Shown: positions 1 through 7,367, numbered from the stretch's first letter. The stretch: 36,334 nucleotides of DNA from an uncultured Lachnospiraceae bacterium (GCA_934438085.1 CAKSBC010000020.1:1-36334), one strand, 5' to 3'. Notes: a model not told the origin generated them from the letters alone. Made by a program: numbers and translations.

Positions 1-11
1 AGCTTAAGGTT

Positions 12-46
12 ACTACACCATTTACTACACCACTTGGTGGTGTAGT
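12..46. promoter_or_regulatory. palindromic operator candidate upstream of ptp
   Basis: A perfect 10-bp inverted repeat with a 3-base centre lies at 24-33 / 37-46 (ACTACACCAC, TTG, GTGGTGTAGT). A third copy of the half-site core, ACTACACCA, lies at 12-20 in the same orientation as the left arm. TTGGTG (35-40) followed at 18 bp by TATAGA (58-63) could be a promoter whose -35 overlaps the dyad. This suits a dimeric repressor site better than a terminator, because no T-run follows. The cognate regulator is not identifiable from the window. Confidence 0.5.
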
Positions 47-149
47 TACATAGATTTATAGAGACTTATGAAAAATCGAAGAAAAGCCGAAAGTCCGAAA
101 AAGCCCGTAATATCAGCGTTTTCGAGGCTTATGGAGGAATATAGAGATT

Positions 150-605
150 ATGATAAAAGTACTTTTTATCTGCCACGGCAACATTTGCCGCAGCGTTTCT
201 GCACAATATATTCTTCAAGACATGGTAAGTCAACGAGGACTTGCGGCAGATTTCGTGATAGACTCAGCTGCGACATCGACGGAAGAGATAGGTAATGCTA
301 TATATCCGCCGATTAAATCAGCTTTGGAAAGAAAACAGATACCGATCGGAACACACAGAGCCCGCCAATTAAAGAAAACAGATTATGATAAGTATGATCT
401 TTTCATCGGTATGGATGAAGAAAATATGTTCTACATGAAGAGAATCCTCGGTGATGATGCTGAAGGAAAGATTCATTATCTGATGGAATACTCGGACAGA
501 CCAAATGAAATTATTGACGATCCGTGGTATACACGTCAGTTTGATTACTGTGCAGAGCAGATTGCAGAAGGTTGTGGAGGGCTATTGGAGCAGGTGTTGA
601 ACTGA
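150..605 (+). CDS. low-molecular-weight protein-tyrosine-phosphatase
   Basis: Predicted cytoplasmic phosphatase of the LMW-PTP/arsenate-reductase fold, which removes phosphate from tyrosine through a cysteinyl-phosphate intermediate. The signature P-loop C(X)5R-S is at the N-terminus: Cys8-His-Gly-Asn-Ile-Cys13-Arg14-Ser15. The general-acid loop is D-D-P-W at residues 123-126, with Asp124 before the proline. At 151 residues it has the usual family length. The ATG at 150 follows a GGAGG at 133-137; the 12-base spacing is long, but the protein starts exactly where the family does. It appears monocistronic, preceded by a palindrome and followed by an oppositely oriented regulator. Without a tyrosine kinase or capsule locus nearby its target cannot be assigned. 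The family call is firm; the biological role is open. Confidence 0.93.
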   Translation: MIKVLFICHGNICRSVSAQYILQDMVSQRGLAADFVIDSAATSTEEIGNAIYPPIKSALERKQIPIGTHRARQLKKTDYDKYDLFIGMDEENMFYMKRILGDDAEGKIHYLMEYSDRPNEIIDDPWYTRQFDYCAEQIAEGCGGLLEQVLN

Positions 606-624
606 CTGAGACATAAACTAGCTA

Positions 625-661
625 AAACATAAAGAAAAAGACGGCGGATCATGCCGCCGTC
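625..661 (-). terminator. intrinsic terminator of the MerR gene
   Basis: Stem GACGGCGG (640-647) pairs with CCGCCGTC (654-661) around a 6-base loop. Read on the - strand it is followed by a T-rich run (complement of 630-639). On the + strand no T-run follows, so it works mainly for the - strand gene, though the hairpin may also protect the ptp mRNA end. Confidence 0.8.
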
Positions 662-685
662 CTGAACGTCTATTAAACATTTCTG

Positions 686-1513
686 TTAATTATCTAAAAT
701 TAATGTCTGCACCTCATAAGGACATTGCTGGTATTCCTTAAGGTTATTTTCAAATTCATTTGCAAGAACAAGCCCCGGTTTTTTCTTGTTATTAGAAAAG
801 AACATCCTGATGAGATAAGGATTCCATCCGTCGCTCAGGATGCGTGATCTGAAGCAATAGTAATCACCTTCCGGAATTTCGATTATTGCGCCCGGAACCT
901 GCTTTTGAAGTGAGTCGTTGTCAGGAGCATTTTTTATGAACATTCCAAGACACAGCGGCTTAAGCTTCATATCAATAAGGTTATTATAATCCATAATGAT
1001 TGAAAACTGGCGCATATACGGAAGCTCCTTCATATACGGCTTATTGCGCAGTGCTGTGAGCCTTAAATGATAGCTTTCCTTGCTTTCGCCTTCCTTTATA
1101 CTGACAGCAACCATATATCTTTTAGGAAAATGCTGAACATATGCATATTTATTTTCAGCATCATCCGCAGATTCAGAGAAATAGTTTCGATACCATTTGA
1201 TCGTATCAATTGTGTCATTAAGATCATTGATTTTCTTCTGGCATTCATTTTCAAGGTCTGTAAGATTTTTGATGAGAGAGTTGATGTCATTATGCACAAG
1301 AATATCTTTAATTTCATCCAGAGACATTCCGAGCTTCTGCAGATATCTTATTCTATCAATAAAATGAAACTGGTCATCAGAATAATATCTATACCCGGTA
1401 TCCGGATTAACATAAGCTGGCTTAAGAAGATCGATAGAACTGTAATAGCGCAGAGTCTGAGTTGAAATGCCCATTATTTTCGAAACTTCACCAATGGTAT
1501 AATTCTTTTTCAT
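686..1513 (-). CDS. MerR-family transcriptional regulator with GyrI-like C-terminal domain
   Basis: Predicted DNA-binding activator/repressor of the MerR superfamily, BmrR-like in layout. Residues about 4-70 are the winged helix: the stretch from YTIGEVSKIMG to TLRYYSSIDLLKP, then the GYRYYSDDQ wing. Residues about 75-115 are a coiled-coil dimer helix rich in Leu, Asn and Asp. The remaining ~150 residues resemble the GyrI/AraC effector-binding fold that takes up amphipathic or cationic ligands. I chose the ATG at 1513 (275 aa): it begins the family's N-terminus and has GGAGGT just upstream on its strand, whereas the longer frame adds 18 unrelated residues. It is divergent from the PLP enzyme at 1791 and may control it or itself. 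No metal-binding Cys set of the MerR/CueR kind is seen, so a small-molecule ligand is more likely. Confidence 0.88.
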   Translation of the reverse strand: MKKNYTIGEVSKIMGISTQTLRYYSSIDLLKPAYVNPDTGYRYYSDDQFHFIDRIRYLQKLGMSLDEIKDILVHNDINSLIKNLTDLENECQKKINDLNDTIDTIKWYRNYFSESADDAENKYAYVQHFPKRYMVAVSIKEGESKESYHLRLTALRNKPYMKELPYMRQFSIIMDYNNLIDMKLKPLCLGMFIKNAPDNDSLQKQVPGAIIEIPEGDYYCFRSRILSDGWNPYLIRMFFSNNKKKPGLVLANEFENNLKEYQQCPYEVQTLILDN

Positions 1514-1550
1514 TTTACCTCCAGAGCAGAAAAAATCTGATGCAATCCGT

Positions 1551-1579
1551 ATAATAATGTATAGCAAATAAAATGTAAA
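1551..1579 (-). promoter_or_regulatory. sigma-A-type promoter for the MerR gene
   Basis: Read on the - strand: TTTACA (1579-1574), 17-base spacer, TATTAT (1556-1551), about 40 bases before the ATG. Upstream lies AT-rich DNA (about 1595-1665) with four copies of TACAAAA, which may hold regulator contacts. I found no clear 19-bp MerR spacer dyad here. Confidence 0.55.
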
Positions 1580-1698
1580 GGAACAAAAGTAAAGCTTTTA
1601 ATACAAAATATAATAGTACAAAAAAACACAGTAAAACACTTACAAAATGTTACAAAAAAATAATTTGAAAAATATGTATTTTTTTTGAAAATATTATA

Positions 1699-1729
1699 TT
1701 GACTCTATTGTTACTATAAAGTTTATTAT
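1699..1729 (+). promoter_or_regulatory. promoter candidate for the PLP-enzyme pair
   Basis: TTGACT (1699-1704) is followed at 17-19 bases by TTTATT/TATTAT (1722-1729). The long spacing to TATTAT is the kind that MerR regulators remodel, but this is only suggestive. The leader to the ATG at 1791 holds no S-box, T-box or other riboswitch core that I can recognise. Confidence 0.45.
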
Positions 1730-1790
1730 TAGGGCGTAAACGAAAGGGATTAACTTAAAACTATTTTTAAGTAAATTGGAGGGATTAAAA

Positions 1791-2984
1791 ATGGCACTTT
1801 CAACAGAACTTCTGTACACAAGAAATTACAGAGCAGACGCAGTTAACCTTGGAAAGGGAGAGTCTTTCCCATTCTATCCTTGCACAGCTTTCACAGCTAA
1901 CACTCTTTCAGAGATCAAGGAAGCTTACAGACAGGGATATACTTACATTCGTACTAACAACCCTGACAGAGATGTACTTGCAGGCATGATGACAAAGCTT
2001 GAGGCTCCAAATCTTCCTGATAAGGATACACTTATCTTCTCATCAGGTATGGCTTCAATCTCAACAACAGTTGGTTCACTTCTTAAGAGCGGAGACCACG
2101 TAATCTGCAACAAGTTCATCTACGGCGAGACATTCGACGTATGGGGAAAGATGTTCGACAGATTCGGTGTAGAGCATGACTTCGTAGATATGGATGATAT
2201 CAAGAACGTTGAGGCAGCTATTAAGCCTAACACAAAGCTCATCTACTCAGAGGTTTGCGCTAACCCAACAATGAACATCATTGATATCCCTGCTATGGCA
2301 GAGCTTGCTCATAAGCATGGCGCACTTCTTATGATGGATAACACATTCACAACACCTATCTCAATCAGACCACTTGAGCTTGGTGCAGATATCGTTATCT
2401 CATCAATGACAAAGTTCCTTAACGGACATTCAGATGCTATCCTTGGATGCATGACAGCAAGCCACGACATCATCGAGACTGTAAGACCTATGAGAATGCT
2501 CTTCGGTACACCTGCAGATCCATTCCCATGCTGGATGATGATCAGAGCTCTTGAGACAGTATTCATGAGAGTTGAGAGACAGATGTACAATGCAGCTAAG
2601 CTTGCTAAGTTCTTCGAGGCTGATCCACACGTTGTTAAGGTTAACCATCCATCACTTGACAGCTTCACAAACAGAGACATTGCTAAGAAGCTTTGGAGCG
2701 ATGACGAGAAGATGTCAGGTATGCTCAGCATAATCCTTTGCACAGAGGACGAGGAGAAGATCGACGCATTCATGGCTAAGCTTCAGTATGTTCACTATGC
2801 AACAACACTCGGCGGACTCAGAACAACTCTTAACCACCCATGCACTTCATCACACAGCCATATGCCTGATGCTGACAGAAGAGCAATCGGTATCACACCT
2901 GGTATGTTCAGAGTATCAACAGGTACTGAGGACATCGATGATCTTATCAATGACTTCAAGCAGGCTTTCACAGCTCTTGACTGA
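1791..2984 (+). CDS. Cys/Met-metabolism PLP-dependent enzyme (trans-sulfuration family), first of a pair
   Basis: Predicted fold-type I PLP enzyme of the cystathionine gamma-synthase / methionine gamma-lyase / O-acetylhomoserine sulfhydrylase family, acting on sulfur amino acids in the cytosol. Family marks visible: YIRTNNP (about residues 52-58, the usual Y-x-R-x-x-NP), SSGMAS for cofactor phosphate, YGET where the ring-stacking Tyr sits, D-N-T in MMDNTF, and the Schiff-base lysine Lys208 in SMTKFLNGHSD. The C-terminus has the family's TLGG and the RVSTGTED substrate-carboxylate region. The ATG at 1791 follows GGAGGG; an upstream TTG would add five residues without its own ribosome site. Codons are strongly ribosomal-protein-like (ATC, TTC, AAC, CTT), implying high expression. 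A related gene follows at 3068. The exact reaction cannot be read from the sequence. Confidence 0.88.
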   Translation: MALSTELLYTRNYRADAVNLGKGESFPFYPCTAFTANTLSEIKEAYRQGYTYIRTNNPDRDVLAGMMTKLEAPNLPDKDTLIFSSGMASISTTVGSLLKSGDHVICNKFIYGETFDVWGKMFDRFGVEHDFVDMDDIKNVEAAIKPNTKLIYSEVCANPTMNIIDIPAMAELAHKHGALLMMDNTFTTPISIRPLELGADIVISSMTKFLNGHSDAILGCMTASHDIIETVRPMRMLFGTPADPFPCWMMIRALETVFMRVERQMYNAAKLAKFFEADPHVVKVNHPSLDSFTNRDIAKKLWSDDEKMSGMLSIILCTEDEEKIDAFMAKLQYVHYATTLGGLRTTLNHPCTSSHSHMPDADRRAIGITPGMFRVSTGTEDIDDLINDFKQAFTALD

Positions 2985-2998
2985 TAATAACTAATACT

Positions 2999-3048
2999 AT
3001 AAGGCTGTCGTCACTCGATGGCAGCCTTATATAATCAATTCTTTTTAT
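2999..3048 (+). terminator. hairpin between the two PLP genes (partial terminator)
   Basis: ATAAGGCTG (2999-3007) pairs perfectly with CAGCCTTAT (3022-3030); with wobbles the stem reaches 13 bp around CACTCG. A TTTTT run comes about 11 bases later, not directly after the stem. It may only partly stop transcription, or act as an mRNA-stability hairpin, letting the first gene be made in excess of the second. Confidence 0.55.
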
Positions 3049-3067
3049 TATTGGAGGATAATTTTCT

Positions 3068-4291
3068 ATGATCGGTGAGTTTGATCCAAAGAACACTTTT
3101 GAAACAAATATTCTTGAGGCCGGCGCATATTTCAGAGAGCCTGCTACAAATCCTGAGCAGCTTCCAATCCATCTTGCTACAGCTCATAATGTAAATGACC
3201 TTGATGATCTTCAGAAGAGATATGACGAGAAGGGATTCTGCTACAACAGATATCGTAACCCTAACCGTTCAGCTCTTAACGAGCTTATGAGCTACATCGA
3301 GGGCGGCGAGGCTTCAGTTTGCTGCGGAGCTGGTATGGGTGCTATCTGCGCTTCAATCATCGCTAACACAAAGGCTGGAGATCATATCATTTCAGGTGAC
3401 ACGCTTTACGGTGAGTCAATCGAGATCTTCACAAACATCCTTGGAAAGTATGGCGTAACAGCTACATTCGTTGACTTCACTGATCTTGATGCTATCAAGA
3501 AAGCAGTACAGCCTAACACAACACTTTTCTATGGCGAGACAGTTGCTAACCCTGTTATAGCTGTTCCTAACATCAAGGCTATTTCAGAGATCGCTCATGC
3601 TAACAATGCTATCCTTGTTATTGATAACACATTCATGACAGGTGCACTTGTAAAGCCTCTTAAGCTCGGTGCTGATATCGTTGTTAACTCACTTACAAAG
3701 TTCTACAACGGACATTCAGATGCAACTGCAGGTTCAGCAACAGGTAAGGCTGAGCTTATCGACAAGGTATTCCATATGCAGCAGCTTATGGGTAACCAGG
3801 CTTCACCATTCGACAGCTGGCTTGTATGCCGTTCTATCAGAACACTTGAGCTTCGTGTAAAGAGACAGAGCGATAACGCTACAGCTCTTGCTAAGATGTT
3901 CGAGGAGTCTCCATATATAAAGGCTGTTTATCATCCATCACTTGAGAGCTGCCCACAGCACGAGCTTGCTAAGGAGCAGTTCAACGGAAACTATGGCCCA
4001 ATGCTTTCAATCATCCTTCCTGAGGAGGCTGAGGCTGGTGCTGAATGGATGGCTAAGATGAACAAGTTCATGCGTTCACTTAAGCTTTGCCACTATGCAA
4101 TGACACTTGGCGGATACAGAACAACAATGTCATATCCTCCAATGAGCTCACATTCAGACCTTACACGTGAGCAGAGATATGCTATGGGTATCACAGATGG
4201 TCTTCTTAGATTCTCTGTTGGTATCGAGAATATCGAGGATCTTAAGAGAGACTTCACACAGGCTCTTGAGGCTGCATACGGCAACAATTGA
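3068..4291 (+). CDS. Cys/Met-metabolism PLP-dependent enzyme (trans-sulfuration family), second of a pair
   Basis: Second predicted trans-sulfuration family enzyme, clearly related to but well diverged from its upstream neighbour. It shows YNRYRNPNRS (Y-x-R-x-x-NP), CGAGMGA for PLP phosphate binding, LYGES, IDNTFMTG, and the PLP lysine Lys211 in SLTKFYNGHSD. Near the C-terminus come TLGGYRTT, SSHSD and RFSVGIEN. At 407 residues it has the normal length. GGAGGA lies 9 bases before the ATG. Codon use is again of the highly expressed class. Side-by-side paralogues suggest successive steps (for example sulfhydrylation and a lyase step) or a hetero-oligomer; both are inferences. Methionine gamma-lyase, cystathionine beta/gamma-lyase or O-acetylhomoserine sulfhydrylase remain possible. 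Confidence 0.88.
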   Translation: MIGEFDPKNTFETNILEAGAYFREPATNPEQLPIHLATAHNVNDLDDLQKRYDEKGFCYNRYRNPNRSALNELMSYIEGGEASVCCGAGMGAICASIIANTKAGDHIISGDTLYGESIEIFTNILGKYGVTATFVDFTDLDAIKKAVQPNTTLFYGETVANPVIAVPNIKAISEIAHANNAILVIDNTFMTGALVKPLKLGADIVVNSLTKFYNGHSDATAGSATGKAELIDKVFHMQQLMGNQASPFDSWLVCRSIRTLELRVKRQSDNATALAKMFEESPYIKAVYHPSLESCPQHELAKEQFNGNYGPMLSIILPEEAEAGAEWMAKMNKFMRSLKLCHYAMTLGGYRTTMSYPPMSSHSDLTREQRYAMGITDGLLRFSVGIENIEDLKRDFTQALEAAYGNN

Positions 4292-4332
4292 TTCTGATCT
4301 TTTTAAGATCGACATTCTGATAATGGATAATC

Positions 4333-4361
4333 AGCGGCGTACCTTTGGTGCGCCGCTTTTT
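4333..4361 (+). terminator. intrinsic terminator of the PLP gene pair
   Basis: AGCGGCGTACC (4333-4343) pairs with GGTGCGCCGCT (4347-4357), with one G-U pair and a TTT loop. TTTTT follows directly (4357-4361). Confidence 0.9.
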
Positions 4362-4497
4362 GTATATCAACATTTATAAGATGACTGCCATCGTGCGATA
4401 TTACGTCAATATTAGTGAATATTATATAAGAAACATAGGGTCTAATTGTATATGATTGAATATTTGAAAATTGGTAAAATTATTTTAACGTTTGCGC

Positions 4498-4527
4498 TTG
4501 ACTAACAAGGGGTTCGAAAGATAATAT
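4498..4527 (+). promoter_or_regulatory. promoter of the riboswitch-controlled efflux gene
   Basis: TTGACT (4498-4503) is followed by TAATAT (4522-4527, 18-base spacer) or GATAAT (4520-4525, 16-base spacer). Transcription would begin near 4533, about 55 bases ahead of the aptamer core. Between the terminator at 4361 and this promoter I see only AT-rich DNA. Confidence 0.65.
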
Positions 4528-4583
4528 GTGTTTAAACAATTTGCACTGCAATAGGACACTTAAAAAGTATCATATCTCTACAG

Positions 4584-4679
4584 TACAAACTGAGCAGGCG
4601 GCGAGTAATCGTTAGCCGGGTCTTTACGGACAGCGGACTATATTTTTAATATTTATAGCTGCGGGACAGTAGTATTTGT
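4584..4679 (+). promoter_or_regulatory. NiCo (czcD) riboswitch aptamer
   Basis: The region matches my memory of the NiCo riboswitch, a metal-sensing RNA that sits upstream of CDF exporters. Core pieces in order: ACTGAGCAGGC (4589-4599), a P2 hairpin closed by GGC/GCC with GCGA/TCGT inside, GCCGGG (4615-4620), a short P3 arm, a P4 arm formed by CAG (4631-4633) with CTG (4659-4661) plus CTATA/TATAG, and the final CGGGACAGT (4662-4670). ACTG (4589-4592) and CAGT (4667-4670) close P1. The class was described for Ni(II)/Co(II); later work argued Fe(II) may be a physiological ligand. A cation efflux gene directly downstream fits. Confidence 0.88.
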
Positions 4680-4722
4680 TCCGCAGCTTATTTTATAAGC
4701 TGCACTTATGGCAGTTTTTTTT
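4657..4722 (+). terminator. riboswitch expression platform: three mutually exclusive hairpins
   Basis: Hairpin A pairs 4657-4666 with 4679-4688 (10 bp) and consumes the aptamer's 3' GGGAC core. Hairpin C pairs GCAGCTTA (4683-4690) with TAAGCTGC (4696-4703), 8 perfect bp. Hairpin B pairs AAGCTGC (4697-4703) with GCAGTTT (4711-4717) and runs into eight T's (4715-4722), an intrinsic terminator. Metal-bound aptamer blocks A, which frees C, which destroys B: gene on. Unbound: A forms and B terminates: gene off. The pairings are seen; the switching logic is inferred. Confidence 0.82.
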
Positions 4723-4781
4723 ATACAAAAAAGCTGTTGTATATGGAACGTGATATGCGTTGTTTCTGACAGGAGAAAGCT

Positions 4782-5726
4782 ATGAGCAAGGAAAAAACAA
4801 AGGTTCATTTAACAGAAGCAGAAAAACAGAAGATCGTTAATCAGGTGGCAGCTGTAGGAATTGCCGGTAATGTAGTACTTACCGTATTCAAGATGTTTGC
4901 AGGAATTGTAGGTAATTCTACTGCCATGGTGACTGATGCGATTCATTCACTTTCGGATGTTTTCGCAACATTCATTGCATTTGTAGGAGTTAAGATATCT
5001 AAAAAGGGCGCTGATGCATCACATCCTTACGGACATGAGCGATTCGAGTGCTTTGCATCAATATTGCTTGGACTCATTCTTACATATACAGGCGTTCATA
5101 TCGGCTGGGGATGCATTCAGAATATTATTCATAAGGAATATCTCACCGCACAGACTCCGGGAATGATTGCGATAGCAGCAGCTGTAATTTCAATAGTTGC
5201 AAAGGAAGGAATGTATTGGTATACGATATTTGCCGCAGACAAAATCGAGTCAAGTGCCTTCCGTGCAGATGCATGGCATCACAGATCGGATGCATTCTCA
5301 TCAGTTGGTTCTCTTATAGGTATTCTCGGAGCAAGAATGGGATTCCCTATCATGGATGTACTTGCAGGTCTTGTTATCTGTGCGATAATCATACATGTAG
5401 GTCTTGTGGAAGTTATATTGGATGCCGTTGACAAGCTTGTCGATCATGCAGGAGATCCGGAAACAGATAAGGAAATCAAAGAAATCGTCAATGAATATTC
5501 TAAAGAGCATGACATGAACATTGGCATAGATTCACTCATGACAAGACAGTTCGGTGAAAAGCTCTTTGCTGACCTTGAGATAAATCTTGATGGTAATATG
5601 CCTCTTCATGAAGCTCATCTTGTTGCGGATGATGTACATGGTTTGATTGAGAAAAAACATCCTGAGATCAAGCATATCACGGTTCACGTTAATCCGAACG
5701 GATATCCTTATGGAGTAGGTGAATAA
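4782..5726 (+). CDS. cation diffusion facilitator (CDF) metal efflux transporter
   Basis: Predicted inner-membrane metal/proton antiporter that exports divalent metals. Two family metal-site motifs are clear: D52-x-x-H55-x-x-x-D59 in the segment TDAIHSLSD, and D163-x-x-H166-x-x-x-D170 in RADAWHHRSD. About six membrane segments lie between residues 20 and 220. A cytosolic C-terminal domain (about 225-314) ends with KHPEIKHITVHVNP, typical of the dimeric CDF tail. AGGAGA is 6 bases before the ATG. The length of 314 aa is normal. The NiCo riboswitch immediately upstream points to Co, Ni or Fe as cargo rather than the Zn default for the family; cargo cannot be fixed by motif alone. A terminator at 5748-5799 makes this a single-gene unit. 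Confidence 0.93.
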   Translation: MSKEKTKVHLTEAEKQKIVNQVAAVGIAGNVVLTVFKMFAGIVGNSTAMVTDAIHSLSDVFATFIAFVGVKISKKGADASHPYGHERFECFASILLGLILTYTGVHIGWGCIQNIIHKEYLTAQTPGMIAIAAAVISIVAKEGMYWYTIFAADKIESSAFRADAWHHRSDAFSSVGSLIGILGARMGFPIMDVLAGLVICAIIIHVGLVEVILDAVDKLVDHAGDPETDKEIKEIVNEYSKEHDMNIGIDSLMTRQFGEKLFADLEINLDGNMPLHEAHLVADDVHGLIEKKHPEIKHITVHVNPNGYPYGVGE

Positions 5727-5747
5727 TAAAGTAAAATAATAGTTTTT

Positions 5748-5799
5748 GCTTCGGGTTTAATGTATACTGTAAAAAGTATGCATGAGCTCGAAGCTTTTT
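5748..5799 (+). terminator. intrinsic terminator after the CDF gene
   Basis: GCTTCG (5748-5753) pairs with CGAAGC (5789-5794). An inner stem joins ATGTATACT (5760-5768) with AGTATGCAT (5775-5783). TTTTT follows at 5795-5799. Confidence 0.75.
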
Positions 5800-5828
5800 C
5801 TTTCATTATATTAATTATGAGGTAAATA

Positions 5829-7022
5829 ATGGCAACAGTTATATTGAAAAAAGGCGAAGGACGAACAATTAAGGCCGGTGGGGCATGGATCTTTGATAAT
5901 GAAATAGATAAGATAGACGGAGATTTTGAAAACGGAGACATTATCAGGGTTGAAGACTTTGACGGCTTTAAGATGGGAGTCGGTTTTATTAATACAAATT
6001 CAAAGATCACTGTCAGAATGCTTGCAAGATGGCGTGATGAGATAGATGATGATTTTCTGCATGAACGTGTTAGAAATGCATGGGAATACAGGAAGAAAAC
6101 TGTTGACATTAATGCCTGCAGAATTATTTTCGGTGAAGCTGATTTCCTTCCGGGGCTTGTAGTCGATAAATTTAATGATGTGCTTGTTGTTGAATCACTG
6201 GCACTTGGTATTGACAAACTAAAAAATAAGCTGATTGGCTTTTTAGTAGAAATCCTTGAAAAAGACGGCATAAAGATCCGAGGAGTATATGAAAGATCTG
6301 ATGCAGCTGTCAGAAAAAAGGAAGGTATGGAACCTTTTAAAGGCTTTATAGGGGAGCCGTTTGATACAGAAGTTGAGATAGTTGAAAACGGAGTCAGGTA
6401 CCTTGTGGATGTTGAGGATGGTCAGAAGACAGGATTTTTCCTTGACCAGAAATATAATAGGAAAGCTATCCAGGGAATCTGCCGTGATTCGGAGGTACTT
6501 GACTGTTTCACACATACCGGCTCGTTTGCTTTAAATGCGGCATATGGCGGAGCAAGACATGTAACAGCAGTGGATATTTCTGAAACTGCCATAGCACAGG
6601 CTAAGAAGAATGCTGAAATAAACGGCTTCACAGACAGAGTTGATTTTATCACAGAGAATGTCCTGGATCTTTTACCGAAGCTTGCAGCAGAAGAAAAAAA
6701 GTATGATGTAGTAATACTTGACCCTCCGGCATTTACAAAATCAAGAGAAGCCACAAAAAAGGCTGTTAAAGGCTACAGAGAGATAAATATGAAGGGCATG
6801 AAGCTTGTTAAGAACGGCGGATTTTTAGCTACATGTTCATGCTCACATTTTATGACTGAGGAGCTTTTCAAAAAGACTATAAAGGAAGCTGCTCATGCGG
6901 TTCATAAAAGATTGAGACAGGTTGAGTTCCGTACACAGTCGCCTGATCATCCGATATTGTGGGCTGCAGATGAATCATATTATCTTAAGTTTATCATCTT
7001 CCAGGTAGTGGATGAAATGTAA
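5829..7022 (+). CDS. class I SAM-dependent rRNA (cytosine-C5) methyltransferase, RlmI-like
   Basis: Predicted 23S rRNA methyltransferase of the RlmI/YccW family, which places m5C using S-adenosylmethionine. The N-terminal ~75 residues are a PUA-type RNA-binding domain, followed by a middle EEHEE-like domain. The catalytic Rossmann domain starts near residue 200 with KTGFFLDQKYNR. The SAM loop is DCFTHTGSFALNAAYGGA, the acidic binder follows in VDIS, and the motif IV region is LDPPAFTKS. TCSCSHFM carries the conserved Cys of the m5C chemistry. Its 397 residues match the family. GAGGT precedes the ATG. The next gene starts 72 bases downstream and may be co-transcribed. The target base is inferred from E. 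coli RlmI (C1962). Confidence 0.9.
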   Translation: MATVILKKGEGRTIKAGGAWIFDNEIDKIDGDFENGDIIRVEDFDGFKMGVGFINTNSKITVRMLARWRDEIDDDFLHERVRNAWEYRKKTVDINACRIIFGEADFLPGLVVDKFNDVLVVESLALGIDKLKNKLIGFLVEILEKDGIKIRGVYERSDAAVRKKEGMEPFKGFIGEPFDTEVEIVENGVRYLVDVEDGQKTGFFLDQKYNRKAIQGICRDSEVLDCFTHTGSFALNAAYGGARHVTAVDISETAIAQAKKNAEINGFTDRVDFITENVLDLLPKLAAEEKKYDVVILDPPAFTKSREATKKAVKGYREINMKGMKLVKNGGFLATCSCSHFMTEELFKKTIKEAAHAVHKRLRQVEFRTQSPDHPILWAADESYYLKFIIFQVVDEM

Positions 7023-7094
7023 ATACTTAAGTAGATAACGATAAAAGTATCTAAAGAAATGAAAAATATAAATGACGGCAAAGGAGTAGCATAA

Positions 7095-7280
7095 ATGCTT
7101 GAAGTTTTATTAAATGAATATAAGGCCAGATTCAACGAGGATTTTCCGCTTGCAAAGCTTGCTGGACATACTGAAATAGAAGTTATTAACATATTATATG
7201 ACTGCCTTGAGAATAATGAAAAATATGTTCCGGGAAAGAAAATTGAGAATAGATTCCCTGATGCACCTAAGGGCAAATAA
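7095..7280 (+). CDS. small conserved-looking protein of unknown function (61 aa)
   Basis: I do not recognise this protein. It is 61 residues, mixed charged (MLEVLLNEYKARFNEDFP at the N-terminus), with a predicted helix around residues 22-36 (HTEIEVINILYDCLENN) and a basic, Pro-containing tail (PGKKIENRFPDAPKGK). It has no signal peptide, membrane segment or Cys pair. AGGAG about 9 bases before the ATG, in-frame coding composition and the position between rlmI-like and rpsB support it as a real gene. It probably shares the methyltransferase transcript, as no terminator lies between 7022 and 7095. A longer - strand frame overlaps it but has no ribosome site or family look. Confidence 0.7.
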   Translation: MLEVLLNEYKARFNEDFPLAKLAGHTEIEVINILYDCLENNEKYVPGKKIENRFPDAPKGK

Positions 7281-7302
7281 GAATTGTAAAAAACAAGAAA
7301 AA

Positions 7303-7330
7303 TTGCTTGAATACATGAAAAGGATATGCT
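7303..7330 (+). promoter_or_regulatory. promoter of rpsB-tsf
   Basis: TTGCTT (7303-7308), 16-base spacer, TATGCT (7325-7330). It would give a leader of about 175 bases before rpsB. Confidence 0.5.
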
Positions 7331-7367
7331 AATATTGTTAAGCATGTGCAAAAACATGTATTTTTTG

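Noticed and set aside
68..295. 75-codon frame overlapping the start of the tyrosine phosphatase
   Set aside because: It overlaps the phosphatase by almost 150 bases in another frame, lacks a good ribosome site and its second half is a shadow of the phosphatase P-loop region.
1580..1790. S-box (SAM) riboswitch or T-box before the sulfur amino acid enzymes
   Set aside because: None of the conserved cores (for example GAGGTGGAGGGACTGGCCC-like or T-box GGTGG) is present; the leader is too short and AT-rich.
2309..2773. 154-codon antisense frame inside the first PLP gene
   Set aside because: It arises from the strong codon bias of the sense gene; no ribosome site and no recognisable protein features. 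The same holds for the antisense frames in liv and groEL.
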